Source: Peribacillus folii
Lineage (GTDB): Bacteria; Bacillota; Bacilli; Bacillales; DSM-1321
DNA: 64,000 nt
Direction of reading: 5' to 3'
Assembly (NCBI RefSeq): GCF_030271255.1
Contig: NZ_JASJOM010000003.1
Span: 62,001-126,000 of the forward strand
A program made the translations under genes and the position numbers. Positions 1 to 8,511 of the stretch are shown here, in pieces. Numbering within the stretch: position 1 is the first letter of the stretch; the number at the start of each line of letters is the position of its first letter. The notes under the pieces are model-generated. The model was not told the DNA's origin. It did no database searches and was given only the letters and a program-made list of their open reading frames with translations.

Positions 1-1
1 G

Positions 2-97
2 GAAATCAGCCATGTCATTGCATTTGCTGCATCAAGTGAGGCCTCGTATATGACGGGGACCGACATTCTAGTCGACGGCGGCTGGTTGATCAAATAA
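2..97 (+). CDS. Short-chain dehydrogenase/reductase, C-terminal end only
   Basis: Only the last 31 codons are inside the window. They read as the typical C-terminus of an SDR enzyme: a helix rich in Ala/Ser, then the YMTGTDILVDGGW block that closes the NAD(P)-binding fold in this family. The stop is followed 16 bases later by the enoyl-CoA hydratase start, so it is probably the upstream gene of the same operon. Substrate cannot be inferred; a 3-hydroxyacyl-CoA or 3-oxoacyl role would fit the next gene. Confidence 0.8.
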   Translation, partial: EISHVIAFAASSEASYMTGTDILVDGGWLIK

Positions 98-113
98 CGA
101 AGGAGATGGAGAA

Positions 114-893
114 ATGATAAAAGAACATTTAATGACAGAGGTAGCAGGCAATGTATTGGTTTTGACTTTGAATCGGCCTGAAAGCTTGAATGCCTTCAGT
201 CCGGAGATGATTTCCAACTTAACGAAGGAAATCAAGGAGATTAAAGAAAAGCCCCATATAAGAGCAGTCGTCATCAAAGGGGCGGGAAGGTCATTCACTG
301 CTGGCGGCGACGTGAAATCGATGGGAAAAGCCTCTGCAGGCCAATTATATGACCATGTCGGGAGGATGAATGATTGCATATTGGCTCTTGATGCTGCCGA
401 GGTTCCCGTGATTGCGGCTGTCCATGGATTCGCGGCAGGTGCTGGCTTCAACTTGGCCCTTGCCTGTGATCTGATCATCGCCTCCGAGGATAGTCAATTT
501 GCCATGAGTTTTTCACAGGTTGGCTTAATTTCGGATGGCGGCGGTTCGTATTTTTTACCGAAGTTGGTCGGCCCCCATCTTGCAAAGCAACTCTTCTTCT
601 CGGCTGAACCGATTTCAGCTGAGCGCTTATATCAGTTGGGCATCATAAATTATCTATGTCCGATGAGTCAGCTTGAGGAGGAATCTTTCAAGCTTGCGAA
701 TAAATTGGCAAATGGTCCGACGAAAGCATATGGAATGATGAAAAAGCTTGTCAGCCATTCATTTACAGCCACCCTTGATGAAATGCTTGAGCATGAGCGT
801 ATTACGCAAACGTTGATGGCCTCTACGGAAGATCATGTAGAGGGAGTCGCTGCTTTCAAGGAGAAACGAAAACCGGAATTCACCGGTAATTGA
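114..893 (+). CDS. Enoyl-CoA hydratase/isomerase family protein
   Basis: 259 residues, the normal length of a crotonase-fold enzyme, which hydrates or isomerises enoyl-CoA thioesters in the cytoplasm. The first oxyanion-hole segment is around residues 60-70 (AGGDVKSMG) and the second around 103-115 (HGFAAGAGFNLALACD). Where classic hydratases carry a catalytic glutamate, this protein has a GLISDGGGSYFLP segment with aspartate, as in the PaaG/EchA isomerase-like branch, so the exact reaction is open. ATG is preceded by AAGGAG. It lies between an SDR and a quinone oxidoreductase with tight spacing, suggesting a small acyl-CoA or aromatic-acid catabolic operon. Confidence 0.9.
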   Translation: MIKEHLMTEVAGNVLVLTLNRPESLNAFSPEMISNLTKEIKEIKEKPHIRAVVIKGAGRSFTAGGDVKSMGKASAGQLYDHVGRMNDCILALDAAEVPVIAAVHGFAAGAGFNLALACDLIIASEDSQFAMSFSQVGLISDGGGSYFLPKLVGPHLAKQLFFSAEPISAERLYQLGIINYLCPMSQLEEESFKLANKLANGPTKAYGMMKKLVSHSFTATLDEMLEHERITQTLMASTEDHVEGVAAFKEKRKPEFTGN

Positions 894-902
894 GGGGGTA
901 TC

Positions 903-1883
903 ATGATGAGGGCGATACAATTTAAGGAATATGGCGGGCCGGATGTATTAAAAATGACAGATATGGAAAGACCGGTCCCAACTGGCCATGAGGTGCTTAT
1001 TGAAATCGATTGTGTCGGCGTCAATTATGCAGATACAGCCAGAAGGGAAGGGCAATATGTTGTGCCAACGCCGCTCCCGTTCATCCCGGGTGCGGAAGTA
1101 GCTGGAGTTGTGGTCGAGGTTGGCGGGAAAGTGACGAAAATCATGCCAGGTACAAGGGTGGTGAGCCTGATTGAATCGGGGGGCTATTCCGAATATGCCT
1201 TATCCGACGAGTACTCTGTGATTCCGCTGCCGGATGAGATTTCATTCCATGAAGCTGCAGCATTGCCCCTTCAAGGGCTGAGTGCTTATCATATTTTAAA
1301 GACGATGGGACGATTGCAGCAAGGAGAAACGGTCTTGGTACATGCCGCAGCAGGTGGAGTGGGAACGATTGCGGTCCAGCTTGCGAAAATATTCGGTGCA
1401 GCTAAAGTGATTGCAACTGCCAGCACCAAGGAAAAGTTGGAATTGGCAAAAAAACTGGGCGCTGATGTACTGATCGATTACACGGAGGAAGGCTGGGAAC
1501 TGAAGGTTCGTGAGGCTACAGGAGGGACGGGAGTTGACGTGGCGTTGGAGATGGCTGGGGGGGACATATTCAATAAAACGCTGAAGTGCCTGGCTCCGTT
1601 CGGACGCCTTGTTGTTTTTGGCAATGCCAGCCGTGAAGGCTATACAATGAATCCGCAGCAACTAATGAGACGCAATCAATCCGTTGTAGGCTTCTTCCTG
1701 CCGCAAATCATGAAAAATCCGGATTTGCTGTTGCCCAGCATCGGCGACCTTTTTTCCTATGTCGCATCAGGAAAGCTTAAGCTGACAATCGGGGGCATCT
1801 ATCCGTTTGAAAAGGCTGCGAATGTTCATGAAGAATTGAATACACGTCAAACGACAGGGAAACTGATTTTGCAGGTTAAATGA
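903..1883 (+). CDS. NADPH:quinone oxidoreductase, zinc-independent MDR family
   Basis: 326 residues. The N-terminal GroES-like domain (residues 1-120) lacks the zinc-binding cysteines of alcohol dehydrogenases, and the Rossmann domain carries the cofactor loop HAAAGGVGTIAVQLAK near residue 145-160. This is the layout of QOR-type enzymes that reduce quinones or enoyl substrates with NADPH. Two ATG codons lie in tandem at the start, after TGAGGGGG. It follows the hydratase by 9 bases and is followed by a clear terminator, so it is the last gene of the operon. Specific substrate unknown. Confidence 0.9.
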   Translation: MMRAIQFKEYGGPDVLKMTDMERPVPTGHEVLIEIDCVGVNYADTARREGQYVVPTPLPFIPGAEVAGVVVEVGGKVTKIMPGTRVVSLIESGGYSEYALSDEYSVIPLPDEISFHEAAALPLQGLSAYHILKTMGRLQQGETVLVHAAAGGVGTIAVQLAKIFGAAKVIATASTKEKLELAKKLGADVLIDYTEEGWELKVREATGGTGVDVALEMAGGDIFNKTLKCLAPFGRLVVFGNASREGYTMNPQQLMRRNQSVVGFFLPQIMKNPDLLLPSIGDLFSYVASGKLKLTIGGIYPFEKAANVHEELNTRQTTGKLILQVK

Positions 1884-1888
1884 AAGAA

Positions 1889-1926
1889 AGGGGTGGATTA
1901 CCGGAGAGCGGTACACCCCTTTTTTT
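1889..1926 (+). terminator. Rho-independent terminator of the acyl-CoA operon
   Basis: AGGGGTG pairs with CACCCCT across an 18-base loop and a run of seven T follows, directly after the quinone oxidoreductase stop. Confidence 0.85.
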
Positions 1927-1937
1927 GATGTAATCCC

Positions 1938-2279
1938 TCAATCCGTTTCGTTGCCGACATCTTTCTCGGGATGCATGAAGGGTGGATTTGGAGCTTTTTT
2001 CGCTTCTAACAGTTCACGGTTTTCCGCTGAATTCCAGCCTATATCATTTGTAGGATGGATCCATTCATCCCCAGCCATGATTTCGGGATCGGTATCTTCA
2101 CTCCAGTTTTCGAGGGGGGAGTTATCTGATGCATATTTACTGTCCCCGATCACCACCCCGTAATCATTAACAAATGGAGCTTGTGTTTTGATGCCCGTTC
2201 CTTTAAAGCTTGGGGCGTTGATTTGGTGCGGCTGTGTTTCATTGATGATGGGTGAATCCAATTTCTTTTTCTTTTTCAT
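1938..2279 (-). CDS. Small acidic protein, probably DUF3905 family
   Basis: 113 residues, hydrophilic, starting with a Lys-rich tail (MKKKKKLDSP) and rich in Asn, Asp, Pro and Trp. There is no signal peptide or membrane segment. The conserved-looking blocks HQINAPSFKGTGIKTQAPFV and MAGDEWIHPTNDIGW recall the DUF3905 family of spore-forming bacilli; this assignment is from memory of the family and is not certain. No function is known. It is transcribed away from the adjacent pair of short genes at 2402-2706, which may be sporulation genes. Reverse-strand AAGGGAGATAGGAT gives a usable ribosome binding site. Confidence 0.7.
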   Translation of the reverse strand: MKKKKKLDSPIINETQPHQINAPSFKGTGIKTQAPFVNDYGVVIGDSKYASDNSPLENWSEDTDPEIMAGDEWIHPTNDIGWNSAENRELLEAKKAPNPPFMHPEKDVGNETD

Positions 2280-2337
2280 ATCCTATCTCCCTTTTAATGT
2301 TTCAATTATTTTTCTCGTCTGTCCCTATATTATCCCT

Positions 2338-2368
2338 GAATAATTTCGGTCCGATTTACCCCATCATA
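2338..2368 (+). promoter_or_regulatory. Candidate sigma-G/F-like promoter for the small-gene pair
   Basis: GAATA (2338-2342) and CATCATA (2362-2368) match the forespore sigma-G -35 (GHATR) and -10 (CATNHTA) patterns, but the 19-base spacer is one or two longer than usual. It lies 34 bases before the first small gene. Speculative. Confidence 0.35.
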
Positions 2369-2401
2369 AACCGAACACTTTATTGAAAAGGATGGATGAA
2401 A

Positions 2402-2560
2402 ATGAAACGGAAAGCCAATGTGGATGGTGCTGTCAAAGCCAGTAAAACGCCAAAAAGAAATCAGGCTGAAAATGAATTCTCAAATGAGTTCGCGGCAGAG
2501 GAAAACCCAATGAAGGGTGCCAACCGCAATTCGAAGCAAGGCAGCAAAGGGAAAAATTAA
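2402..2560 (+). CDS. Short Lys/Asn-rich protein, possible small acid-soluble spore protein
   Basis: 52 residues from the second of two in-frame ATGs, chosen because AAAGGA then stands 9 bases upstream; the first ATG at 2396 is too close to it. The protein is basic at both ends and lacks hydrophobic segments. The centre reads NEFSNEFAAEENP, which resembles the EFASE repeat unit of gamma-type SASPs (SspE), and the tail is Asn/Lys/Gly-rich. This resemblance is my inference and the protein has no repeat of the unit. Its stop codon overlaps the next start by one base, so both are translated together. A sigma-G-like promoter lies upstream. Confidence 0.6.
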   Translation: MKRKANVDGAVKASKTPKRNQAENEFSNEFAAEENPMKGANRNSKQGSKGKN

Positions 2561-2706
2561 TGGAAAAAGATAAACAAGTTCCAGAGGAAAAACAACTGGG
2601 GGAACATGTGCGGACTGAATTTGGAATCGAATTCAGCGGTGACATGAATGCAACCAAAATTTATGAAATATTGGCGAAGGAAAATAAAAAGCGAGAGAAA
2701 GAGTAA
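2560..2706 (+). CDS. 48-residue charged protein, translationally coupled
   Basis: Starts with ATG overlapping the last base of the preceding TAA, the classic coupling arrangement. The product is very charged (EKDKQVPEEK at the start, KENKKREKE at the end) with a short amphipathic middle, TEFGIEFSGDMNATKIYEIL. There is no signal, cysteine or membrane segment. The internal phrase TEFGIEFS again recalls SASP-type FGTEF/FGIEF segments. I do not recognise the family. A strong bidirectional terminator follows immediately. Confidence 0.6.
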   Translation: MEKDKQVPEEKQLGEHVRTEFGIEFSGDMNATKIYEILAKENKKREKE

Positions 2707-2707
2707 T

Positions 2708-2748
2708 AAACAAGGGCGTATCCATGTTATGGAAACGCCCTTGTTTTT
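2708..2748. terminator. Bidirectional terminator
   Basis: Perfect 12-base arms AAACAAGGGCGT / ACGCCCTTGTTT flanked by A-run and T-run. It ends the small-gene pair on the plus strand and overlaps the 3' end of the convergent radical SAM gene. Confidence 0.9.
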
Positions 2749-4507
2749 AATATACGGAATTTCTTGATTTCGGCATTGCGAAGATCGTCGAGCCATTGCC
2801 GCCCGGATCGAAATAAGCGAGCATGATCGAAGGGGCTTCAATAATGCTTCCCCCAGCTAAATATGTTTCCAGATCAAAAGGAAGTTCCTCGATTAATGTG
2901 TGTTTGTGAATTTCCTTTTCATTAAGTTCAAGGGCTTTGAAGGAGTGTCCAATTAGCTCAGGCTGAGCTAAGATGGCATCATAAATCTCTTTCCGGCGTT
3001 GTTTATCCATCGATGATCCCCACCATGGTTTCCGCGGCTTGTATTTTTGGTTGTTGAAATAATCCAACTTCATCAGACCTGTAATGGTTTCCAGCTGACT
3101 CGACTCACGGGAAGCAAGAAACTGCTGCAGACGTTTGAATAAGTCTTCCAGTTGATGTCCGATGCGTGACCAGCCCTGTTGATCCCAATACGTACCGAAA
3201 TCTTGAAAAAAGTCGAAAGGCGATTGAAAGATTGTGTTAACCAGATATTCAGTCGTATAATCCATCCTATGATCATTCCAGTACTTTTCAAGGACGTCCT
3301 CAACTTGCTTGATCCTCACGATATCATCAAATGATAAAACATTATTCCCAAGTATTTCATAAGGAGCATGTTCACTGTAAATATACTGGTGTTCATCGGC
3401 ACGTATCCGCAACCCAGTTCCACGGAGCATTTTCAGGAAGCCTAGCTGCATTTCTTCGGGCCTGAGTGCAAAAACATCATTGAAGGTCTTTTTGAAGGTG
3501 AGATAATCTTCTTCAGGTAAACCGGCAATCAAATCCAGATGCTGATCAATTTTCTTGCCATCTTTCACCATCGTAACCGTCCTTGTCAGCTTTTCGAAGT
3601 TTTGCCTTCTCATGACAAGGTCATTTGTGTGGTCATTCGTTGATTGTACACCGATTTCGAATCGGAACAAGCCTGCTGGAGCATTGTCGTTCAAGAATTG
3701 AATAACCTCCGGGCGCATGATGTCTGCGGTGATTTCAAACTGGAAAACGACTCCCGGCAGATGCTCATCAATCAAGAATTGGAACATCTCCATCGCATAG
3801 CTTCGGCTGATATTAAAGGTCCTGTCAACAAATTTAATGGTTTTTGCACCATTTTTCATCAAGTACCTGATATCTTCTTTGATCTTTTCCCGATCAAAGT
3901 ACCTGACACCCACTTCGATGGAGGAAAGGCAAAATTGGCAGCTGAACGGGCAGCCACGGCTCGTTTCGATATAGGTGACCCGCTTGGATAAGTCAAGGCG
4001 ATCTTCGTCCAATCGATAGGGGGTAGGAAGCGATTTAAGGTCAACCTTTCCGTTCTGTGGCTGAATTATATTCTTTCCGTCCTCCCGGTAGGCAATGCCG
4101 CCTATCCGCTTATAGTCCTGTGATCCTTCAATCTCGGATAGAAGTGACTTGAAAGTGACTTCGCCTTCCCCAATCACGATAAAATCAGCTCCGGGAATTT
4201 GGTCAAGCCAGTCGGTAACATCATACGTAACTTCAGGCCCTCCGAGAATGATCACTAATTCTGGATTGATTTTTTTAAGCATGGCCACGACCTTCATGGT
4301 TTCCTCGATATTCCAGATATAGCAGCTGAACCCGATGATATCAGGTTTCTTGGAATGAAGGTCACCGACTATGTTCATGATGGGATCTTTTATCGTGTAT
4401 TCCGCCAGCTGCACCTCATAATCGGGTTGTGCATATGCCTTTAAGTAGCGTATTGATAGAGATGTATGGATATATTTTGCGTTTAAGGTACTAATGATGA
4501 TATTCAT
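2747..4507 (-). CDS. B12-binding radical SAM protein, DUF4080 type
   Basis: 586 residues in three parts: a cobalamin-binding-like domain (about 1-135, with the GFSCYIW and ILGGPEVTYD segments), a radical SAM core with the [4Fe-4S] motif CPFSCQFC (Cys186, Cys190, Cys193), and a C-terminal region of the DUF4080 kind. Such proteins use S-adenosylmethionine, and often methylcobalamin, for methyl transfer or ring formation. The substrate of this branch is unknown. The first domain lacks an obvious DxHxxG cobalamin-ligand motif, so B12 binding may be base-off or lost. Monocistronic, convergent with the small-gene pair. Confidence 0.88.
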   Translation of the reverse strand: MNIIISTLNAKYIHTSLSIRYLKAYAQPDYEVQLAEYTIKDPIMNIVGDLHSKKPDIIGFSCYIWNIEETMKVVAMLKKINPELVIILGGPEVTYDVTDWLDQIPGADFIVIGEGEVTFKSLLSEIEGSQDYKRIGGIAYREDGKNIIQPQNGKVDLKSLPTPYRLDEDRLDLSKRVTYIETSRGCPFSCQFCLSSIEVGVRYFDREKIKEDIRYLMKNGAKTIKFVDRTFNISRSYAMEMFQFLIDEHLPGVVFQFEITADIMRPEVIQFLNDNAPAGLFRFEIGVQSTNDHTNDLVMRRQNFEKLTRTVTMVKDGKKIDQHLDLIAGLPEEDYLTFKKTFNDVFALRPEEMQLGFLKMLRGTGLRIRADEHQYIYSEHAPYEILGNNVLSFDDIVRIKQVEDVLEKYWNDHRMDYTTEYLVNTIFQSPFDFFQDFGTYWDQQGWSRIGHQLEDLFKRLQQFLASRESSQLETITGLMKLDYFNNQKYKPRKPWWGSSMDKQRRKEIYDAILAQPELIGHSFKALELNEKEIHKHTLIEELPFDLETYLAGGSIIEAPSIMLAYFDPGGNGSTIFAMPKSRNSVY

Positions 4508-4695
4508 ATAAAAAAACGCCTGTCTCCTTTCATGTTCAATTTAAGACAGTAAACACTAACGAGTAATTTTACCATAGCGTGCTCCATTTGAAAAACGGTA
4601 GTAGGAAGAACCGATTTCATTGACTTGATGATCATGAAATGGAGGGGGCTCATATCACCCAGACACGAATATCATTTTACTTGGAAAAGGGTATG

Positions 4696-4739
4696 AAAAA
4701 ACTGCAGATGAACTCGAGTACCTTTGAGTTCACCTACAG
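4696..4739 (-). terminator. Terminator of the acyltransferase gene
   Basis: On the minus strand CTGTAGGTGAACTC pairs with GAGTTCATCTGCAG (14 pairs including two G-U), followed by six T. Confidence 0.85.
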
Positions 4740-4759
4740 CCGGAAAAGGGGGCATGCTT

Positions 4760-5785
4760 TTAAAATGCCTGTTTAATATATTCTTTGGTTCTGGACATGA
4801 GCCGTTTTGTTTTAGTGGCCTTCAATTCGATGATCGGCTGTGCCATAGTGGCGATCATCTCGCTTGATAATAAGACAGTGATCAAGAATGATAGGCAGGC
4901 GAGCATGATGAAACTTTCTGTATTGCTGAAGTAGTCCTGAAACGTGCTCTCACGGAAAAATCGAATGAAGAATCCATGCAGCAGGTATACATATAAAGTT
5001 TGCTTGCCCCAATTGGTAAAGAAATATTGTCCCCGGGGAATGAAGGAGAGGAAGCTGAAAACGGAAATCAGGCTCAATCCATAAAACCCAAGGCGTTTGA
5101 ACATGGACACGATCGTCGCATCTTCCAGCTCGGCATATGGCTTGGAGCCGAGCAGCCATTTATAGTTGATATCAGTATTTAAATAAAAGCCGATGAAGAT
5201 CACTATCATCACACCAAGGGAAGCGATACGGACCTTTGGAGTGAATAATTTTTTTAAATGGTCCTTGCTTAAATGATATCCGATCAAGAACATCGGGAAA
5301 AAAACGAAAGTCCTTGAAAGACTAAGATAATTGGAAATATGGTCCGCATACCCAACCAATAAAGCGATCATGATCGACAGACCTATCCCGGTCGATGGCT
5401 TTAGCTTTGAAAATCCAAGCAGCATGATGTTCCAGCAGAATAGACTGATCAAGAACCAAAGAGACCATTGCGGATCAAGCAAGTCTACTGTGAGAGCAGA
5501 GCGTTTATATAAGAAATAATAATAAACGGCATATATCAGTTGGAAAATGACGTATGGTAAAATCAATTTTTTTGTAATTTTGGCCAAGTACCCTTTTTGA
5601 TAGAACCCTTTTGCAAAGAATCCCGAAACAAGGATAAAGGCTGGCATGTGGAACGAATAAATGGTTTTATATAAGGCGTAAATCGTTTCATTGTCATGTA
5701 TATACGTATTGAGCAAATGTCCAAAGACGACGAATGCCATAAGTATGAACTTGGCATTATCGAAGAAAAAATCACGTTGTTTCAT
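4760..5785 (-). CDS. ykrP: Membrane acyltransferase 3 family protein, YkrP-like
   Basis: 341 residues with about ten hydrophobic segments. The start RDFFFDNAKFILMAFVVFGH is the hallmark first helix of acyltransferase-3 proteins, with the conserved His near residue 22, and is followed by SFHMPAFILVSGFF. These proteins transfer acyl groups to surface sugars or other cell-envelope acceptors; the acceptor here is unknown. The start at 5785 was chosen because GGAGG stands 5 bases before it, whereas the longer ATG overlaps that site. The gene sits next to the KinE-like kinase, as ykrP does next to kinE in B. subtilis, which supports the name by position. Confidence 0.82.
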   Translation of the reverse strand: MKQRDFFFDNAKFILMAFVVFGHLLNTYIHDNETIYALYKTIYSFHMPAFILVSGFFAKGFYQKGYLAKITKKLILPYVIFQLIYAVYYYFLYKRSALTVDLLDPQWSLWFLISLFCWNIMLLGFSKLKPSTGIGLSIMIALLVGYADHISNYLSLSRTFVFFPMFLIGYHLSKDHLKKLFTPKVRIASLGVMIVIFIGFYLNTDINYKWLLGSKPYAELEDATIVSMFKRLGFYGLSLISVFSFLSFIPRGQYFFTNWGKQTLYVYLLHGFFIRFFRESTFQDYFSNTESFIMLACLSFLITVLLSSEMIATMAQPIIELKATKTKRLMSRTKEYIKQAF

Positions 5786-5945
5786 AGTTGCCTCCATTTA
5801 AGAGAATTTTAAGGTAGCTAGAAAGCATTGTTATTTTTATACCCTAATTTTGCCGTGCGGAATCATGATTTAACGAATTAATTTTATGATTTCAATCTTA
5901 AATTAAGCTTAACGTTAAATTTTATAGGATTCAACATACGATAAT

Positions 5946-5975
5946 TTGACATTTAGGTAAAAAATGGATTTAAAT
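5946..5975 (+). promoter_or_regulatory. Candidate sigma-A promoter for the KinE-like gene
   Basis: TTGACA at 5946-5951, an exact -35, is followed after 17-18 bases by TTTAAAT. The 286-base divergent region is otherwise AT-rich. Confidence 0.45.
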
Positions 5976-6020
5976 AATTGCAGTATTTTTAAAAAAAATT
6001 GCGAGGAAATTCAATATGTA

Positions 6021-6027
6021 TGTCGAA
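6021..6027 (+). promoter_or_regulatory. Candidate Spo0A box
   Basis: TGTCGAA is the exact core of the Spo0A binding box and lies 45 bases before the kinase start, downstream of the likely promoter. A seven-base match can occur by chance; its position is the only support. Confidence 0.3.
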
Positions 6028-6071
6028 TAAAGTTTGGTAAGTATGGGTTTTGATAAGGGGTGTGGATAATT

Positions 6072-8234
6072 ATGAACATCGGTTTGGAAAATGAAACGGA
6101 ATATAAACAAGAACTCGAAAAATTGAAAATAGAGCTTGAAGGTTTTCAAAACATTTTCAATTCAATGTCGGAGCCTTATGTCAGGATCGACCAAGAACTA
6201 CGGTTTTCTTATGTCAATGATGCCGCCTGTGCCCTGCTGGGGACCCCTGCAGAAAAGCTTTGCACCATGAAGATTACGGATTTTCTCGACGTCATCCCTT
6301 TAAGTAATCAGGAAGAGTCCAGCTTACGAGGAAAACCGAAAGATGGAGAGAGGCAAATGATCCAGCTCCATACAGGAGATCTTAAACAAATTGAATTTAT
6401 TCCTGTCGGTGCAGCTACCAATGACGAGCAAATGTATCGACTGGAAGATGTGACGTTGGAAGTGTCTGCATCCCGGGAAAAAAATACGTCAAGACAGATG
6501 TTTTTGGACATATTCGATACTTCGATTGAAAGCATCGTCCTTTTTGACAGTTCGGGAATAATTATGGAAGTAAATCATGCTTTCATCCAGGTATTGGGCA
6601 TTCCGAAAAGGGAAATCGTCGGAAAGAATATGCTGGATTTCATTTCTCCCGATTATAAGAAATATTGGGTTCAATCTCTAGGTAAAGTCTTTGAAGTATC
6701 TACCTTCAAGGGGGAGGTAGAAATGATCATCAGGGATGAGCCGTATCACTTCACTTTTTCGATTAGTCCCACGGTAGCAAATAATTTATACATGTCCGTA
6801 TTTCGGAGGCTTACGGAATCCAATCTGATAGAAAAAAGGTTGGAGACAAGCGAACGGATTTTTGCCGAATTATTTGACCAATCCATGGATGCAATCATAT
6901 TCTGGAATGATGACGGAATCATCTTTCGAGTCAATCACTCCGCATGTAAAATATTCGAATCAACAAGGAAGGAAATGATCGGAAGTTATATCTGGAAATA
7001 TGTATACAGCAATAATCAGCATTTTGAGCAGATGATGGAAACCTTTGAAAGGGACACGCAAGTGAGGGGTGAGCTGCTGTATAAAATGCCGAATGATCAA
7101 ATTAAATTACTTGAATTGACGGCAAAAAAACATGAGGGTGATGGGTACAACGTCACGATTTTCCGGAATGTCAGTGAGCGCTGGCTGATTGAAAAGGAAT
7201 TGAGGGATAGCGAGAAGAAATTCAGGAAAATTTTTGAGGGAACGTTGGACGGATTGATATTATGGAAACACGAGGGGTTCAAGGATATTAATGAAGCGGG
7301 ACAGGAAATTTTGGAAATATCGAAGGATAGACTGCTTTCTTTTACAGTAAAGGAATTCATCGAGAAGATTCCTGGAAACGCCATTGACTTGAATGCACAC
7401 ATTGAGAATGTATACAAGCATGAGGTCTTCTCATCCATCATCCCGATAAAATTCGAAGATGGCCGTGTTAAGCATATTGAATTTTTAACGAGGAAAAATG
7501 TTTACTCGGGTCTGAACCTAAGTATATTTCGTGATGTGAGTAAGAACCTGGAAATGCAAGCGCAAATCCGCAAATCGGACACGTTGAATGTCGTCGGTGA
7601 ATTGGCGGCAGGGATTGCTCACGAAATCAGGAATCCGATGACGGCTTTAAAAGGTTTTATCCAATTGCTTGAGGATGGAGTGGAAGGGGATTTCTCAACA
7701 TATTTTCATGTCATCACATCCGAAATCAAACGAATTGAAACCATTATCACTGAATTCTTGGTATTGGCGAAACCGCAGGCGCTCAAAATTGTCAAACAAG
7801 ATGTGCATACCATTTTGCGTGAAACACTTGAATTGCTTGCAGCGCAGGCTTTATTGGAAAATATTCAATTCGATACGTACTTCGAACAAGCTGAGCTGCC
7901 TGTCTTATGTGAAGCGAACCAGTTAAAGCAGGTTTTCATTAACATCGTGAAAAATGCTTTGGAAGTCATGCCTGATGGCGGATCTGTGCGAATTCAAACT
8001 AGACGATGCTCAGGGCAATACGTTTGTATATCAATTACTGACCAAGGAATGGGAATTTCATCGGAAAAACTTAAAAAATTGGGTGAGCCCTTTTATACGA
8101 CGAAAGATCGGGGAACAGGGCTTGGGCTTATGGTCAGTTATAAAATAATTGAAGAACATAAAGGCTATATAGATGTCGAAAGTGTAGTCGATAGGGGAAC
8201 GAGCTTTCATATATATTTGCCGTCGGAACCGTGA
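6072..8234 (+). CDS. kinE: Multi-PAS sensor histidine kinase, KinE-like sporulation kinase
   Basis: 720 residues with no membrane segment, so a cytoplasmic sensor. Four PAS-like repeats can be followed by their openings: NIFNSMSEPYVRID (about 30), LDIFDTSIESIVLFD (145), AELFDQSMDAIIFWNDD (265) and KIFEGTLDGLILWKHE (385). The kinase core has the phosphorylated His517 in AGIAHEIRNPMTALKGF, an N-box VKNALEVMPDGG near 626, and G-boxes DQGMGIS and GTGLGLM. Kinases of this type feed phosphate to Spo0F in the sporulation phosphorelay. Length (KinE is about 738) and the YkrP-like neighbour support KinE. ATG 6072 is preferred to GTG 6060, which overlaps AAGGGG. No cognate regulator gene is adjacent. 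Confidence 0.85.
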   Translation: MNIGLENETEYKQELEKLKIELEGFQNIFNSMSEPYVRIDQELRFSYVNDAACALLGTPAEKLCTMKITDFLDVIPLSNQEESSLRGKPKDGERQMIQLHTGDLKQIEFIPVGAATNDEQMYRLEDVTLEVSASREKNTSRQMFLDIFDTSIESIVLFDSSGIIMEVNHAFIQVLGIPKREIVGKNMLDFISPDYKKYWVQSLGKVFEVSTFKGEVEMIIRDEPYHFTFSISPTVANNLYMSVFRRLTESNLIEKRLETSERIFAELFDQSMDAIIFWNDDGIIFRVNHSACKIFESTRKEMIGSYIWKYVYSNNQHFEQMMETFERDTQVRGELLYKMPNDQIKLLELTAKKHEGDGYNVTIFRNVSERWLIEKELRDSEKKFRKIFEGTLDGLILWKHEGFKDINEAGQEILEISKDRLLSFTVKEFIEKIPGNAIDLNAHIENVYKHEVFSSIIPIKFEDGRVKHIEFLTRKNVYSGLNLSIFRDVSKNLEMQAQIRKSDTLNVVGELAAGIAHEIRNPMTALKGFIQLLEDGVEGDFSTYFHVITSEIKRIETIITEFLVLAKPQALKIVKQDVHTILRETLELLAAQALLENIQFDTYFEQAELPVLCEANQLKQVFINIVKNALEVMPDGGSVRIQTRRCSGQYVCISITDQGMGISSEKLKKLGEPFYTTKDRGTGLGLMVSYKIIEEHKGYIDVESVVDRGTSFHIYLPSEP

Positions 8235-8286
8235 AGCCGAGAAGAGGCTTGCAACCATCCCTTTAAATGAAACTGAATAAACCATG

Positions 8287-8319
8287 AAAGGGAATCGGGA
8301 AATGGGTTCCTTTTTTTTT
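8287..8319 (+). terminator. Terminator after the KinE-like gene
   Basis: AAAGGGAATC is followed by GGGTTCC and nine T; the stem is imperfect but the T-run is strong. Confidence 0.65.
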
Positions 8320-8511
8320 GCCTTTAGGGTTTCTATAAGACTCGATAGGGGGTCTGAATTCTCGTCATTTCCTGTCTGCTTGTGGGATATGCTTTATCGC
8401 AATTTAAGAAGTTTTGTCTTTTTTTGCGAATCTATTTACATATAAGGCATATTTTGTAATACTTCTTAAATATGATGTAACTATAAAAGGTCAGGAGTAG
8501 TGAATGAAGCT

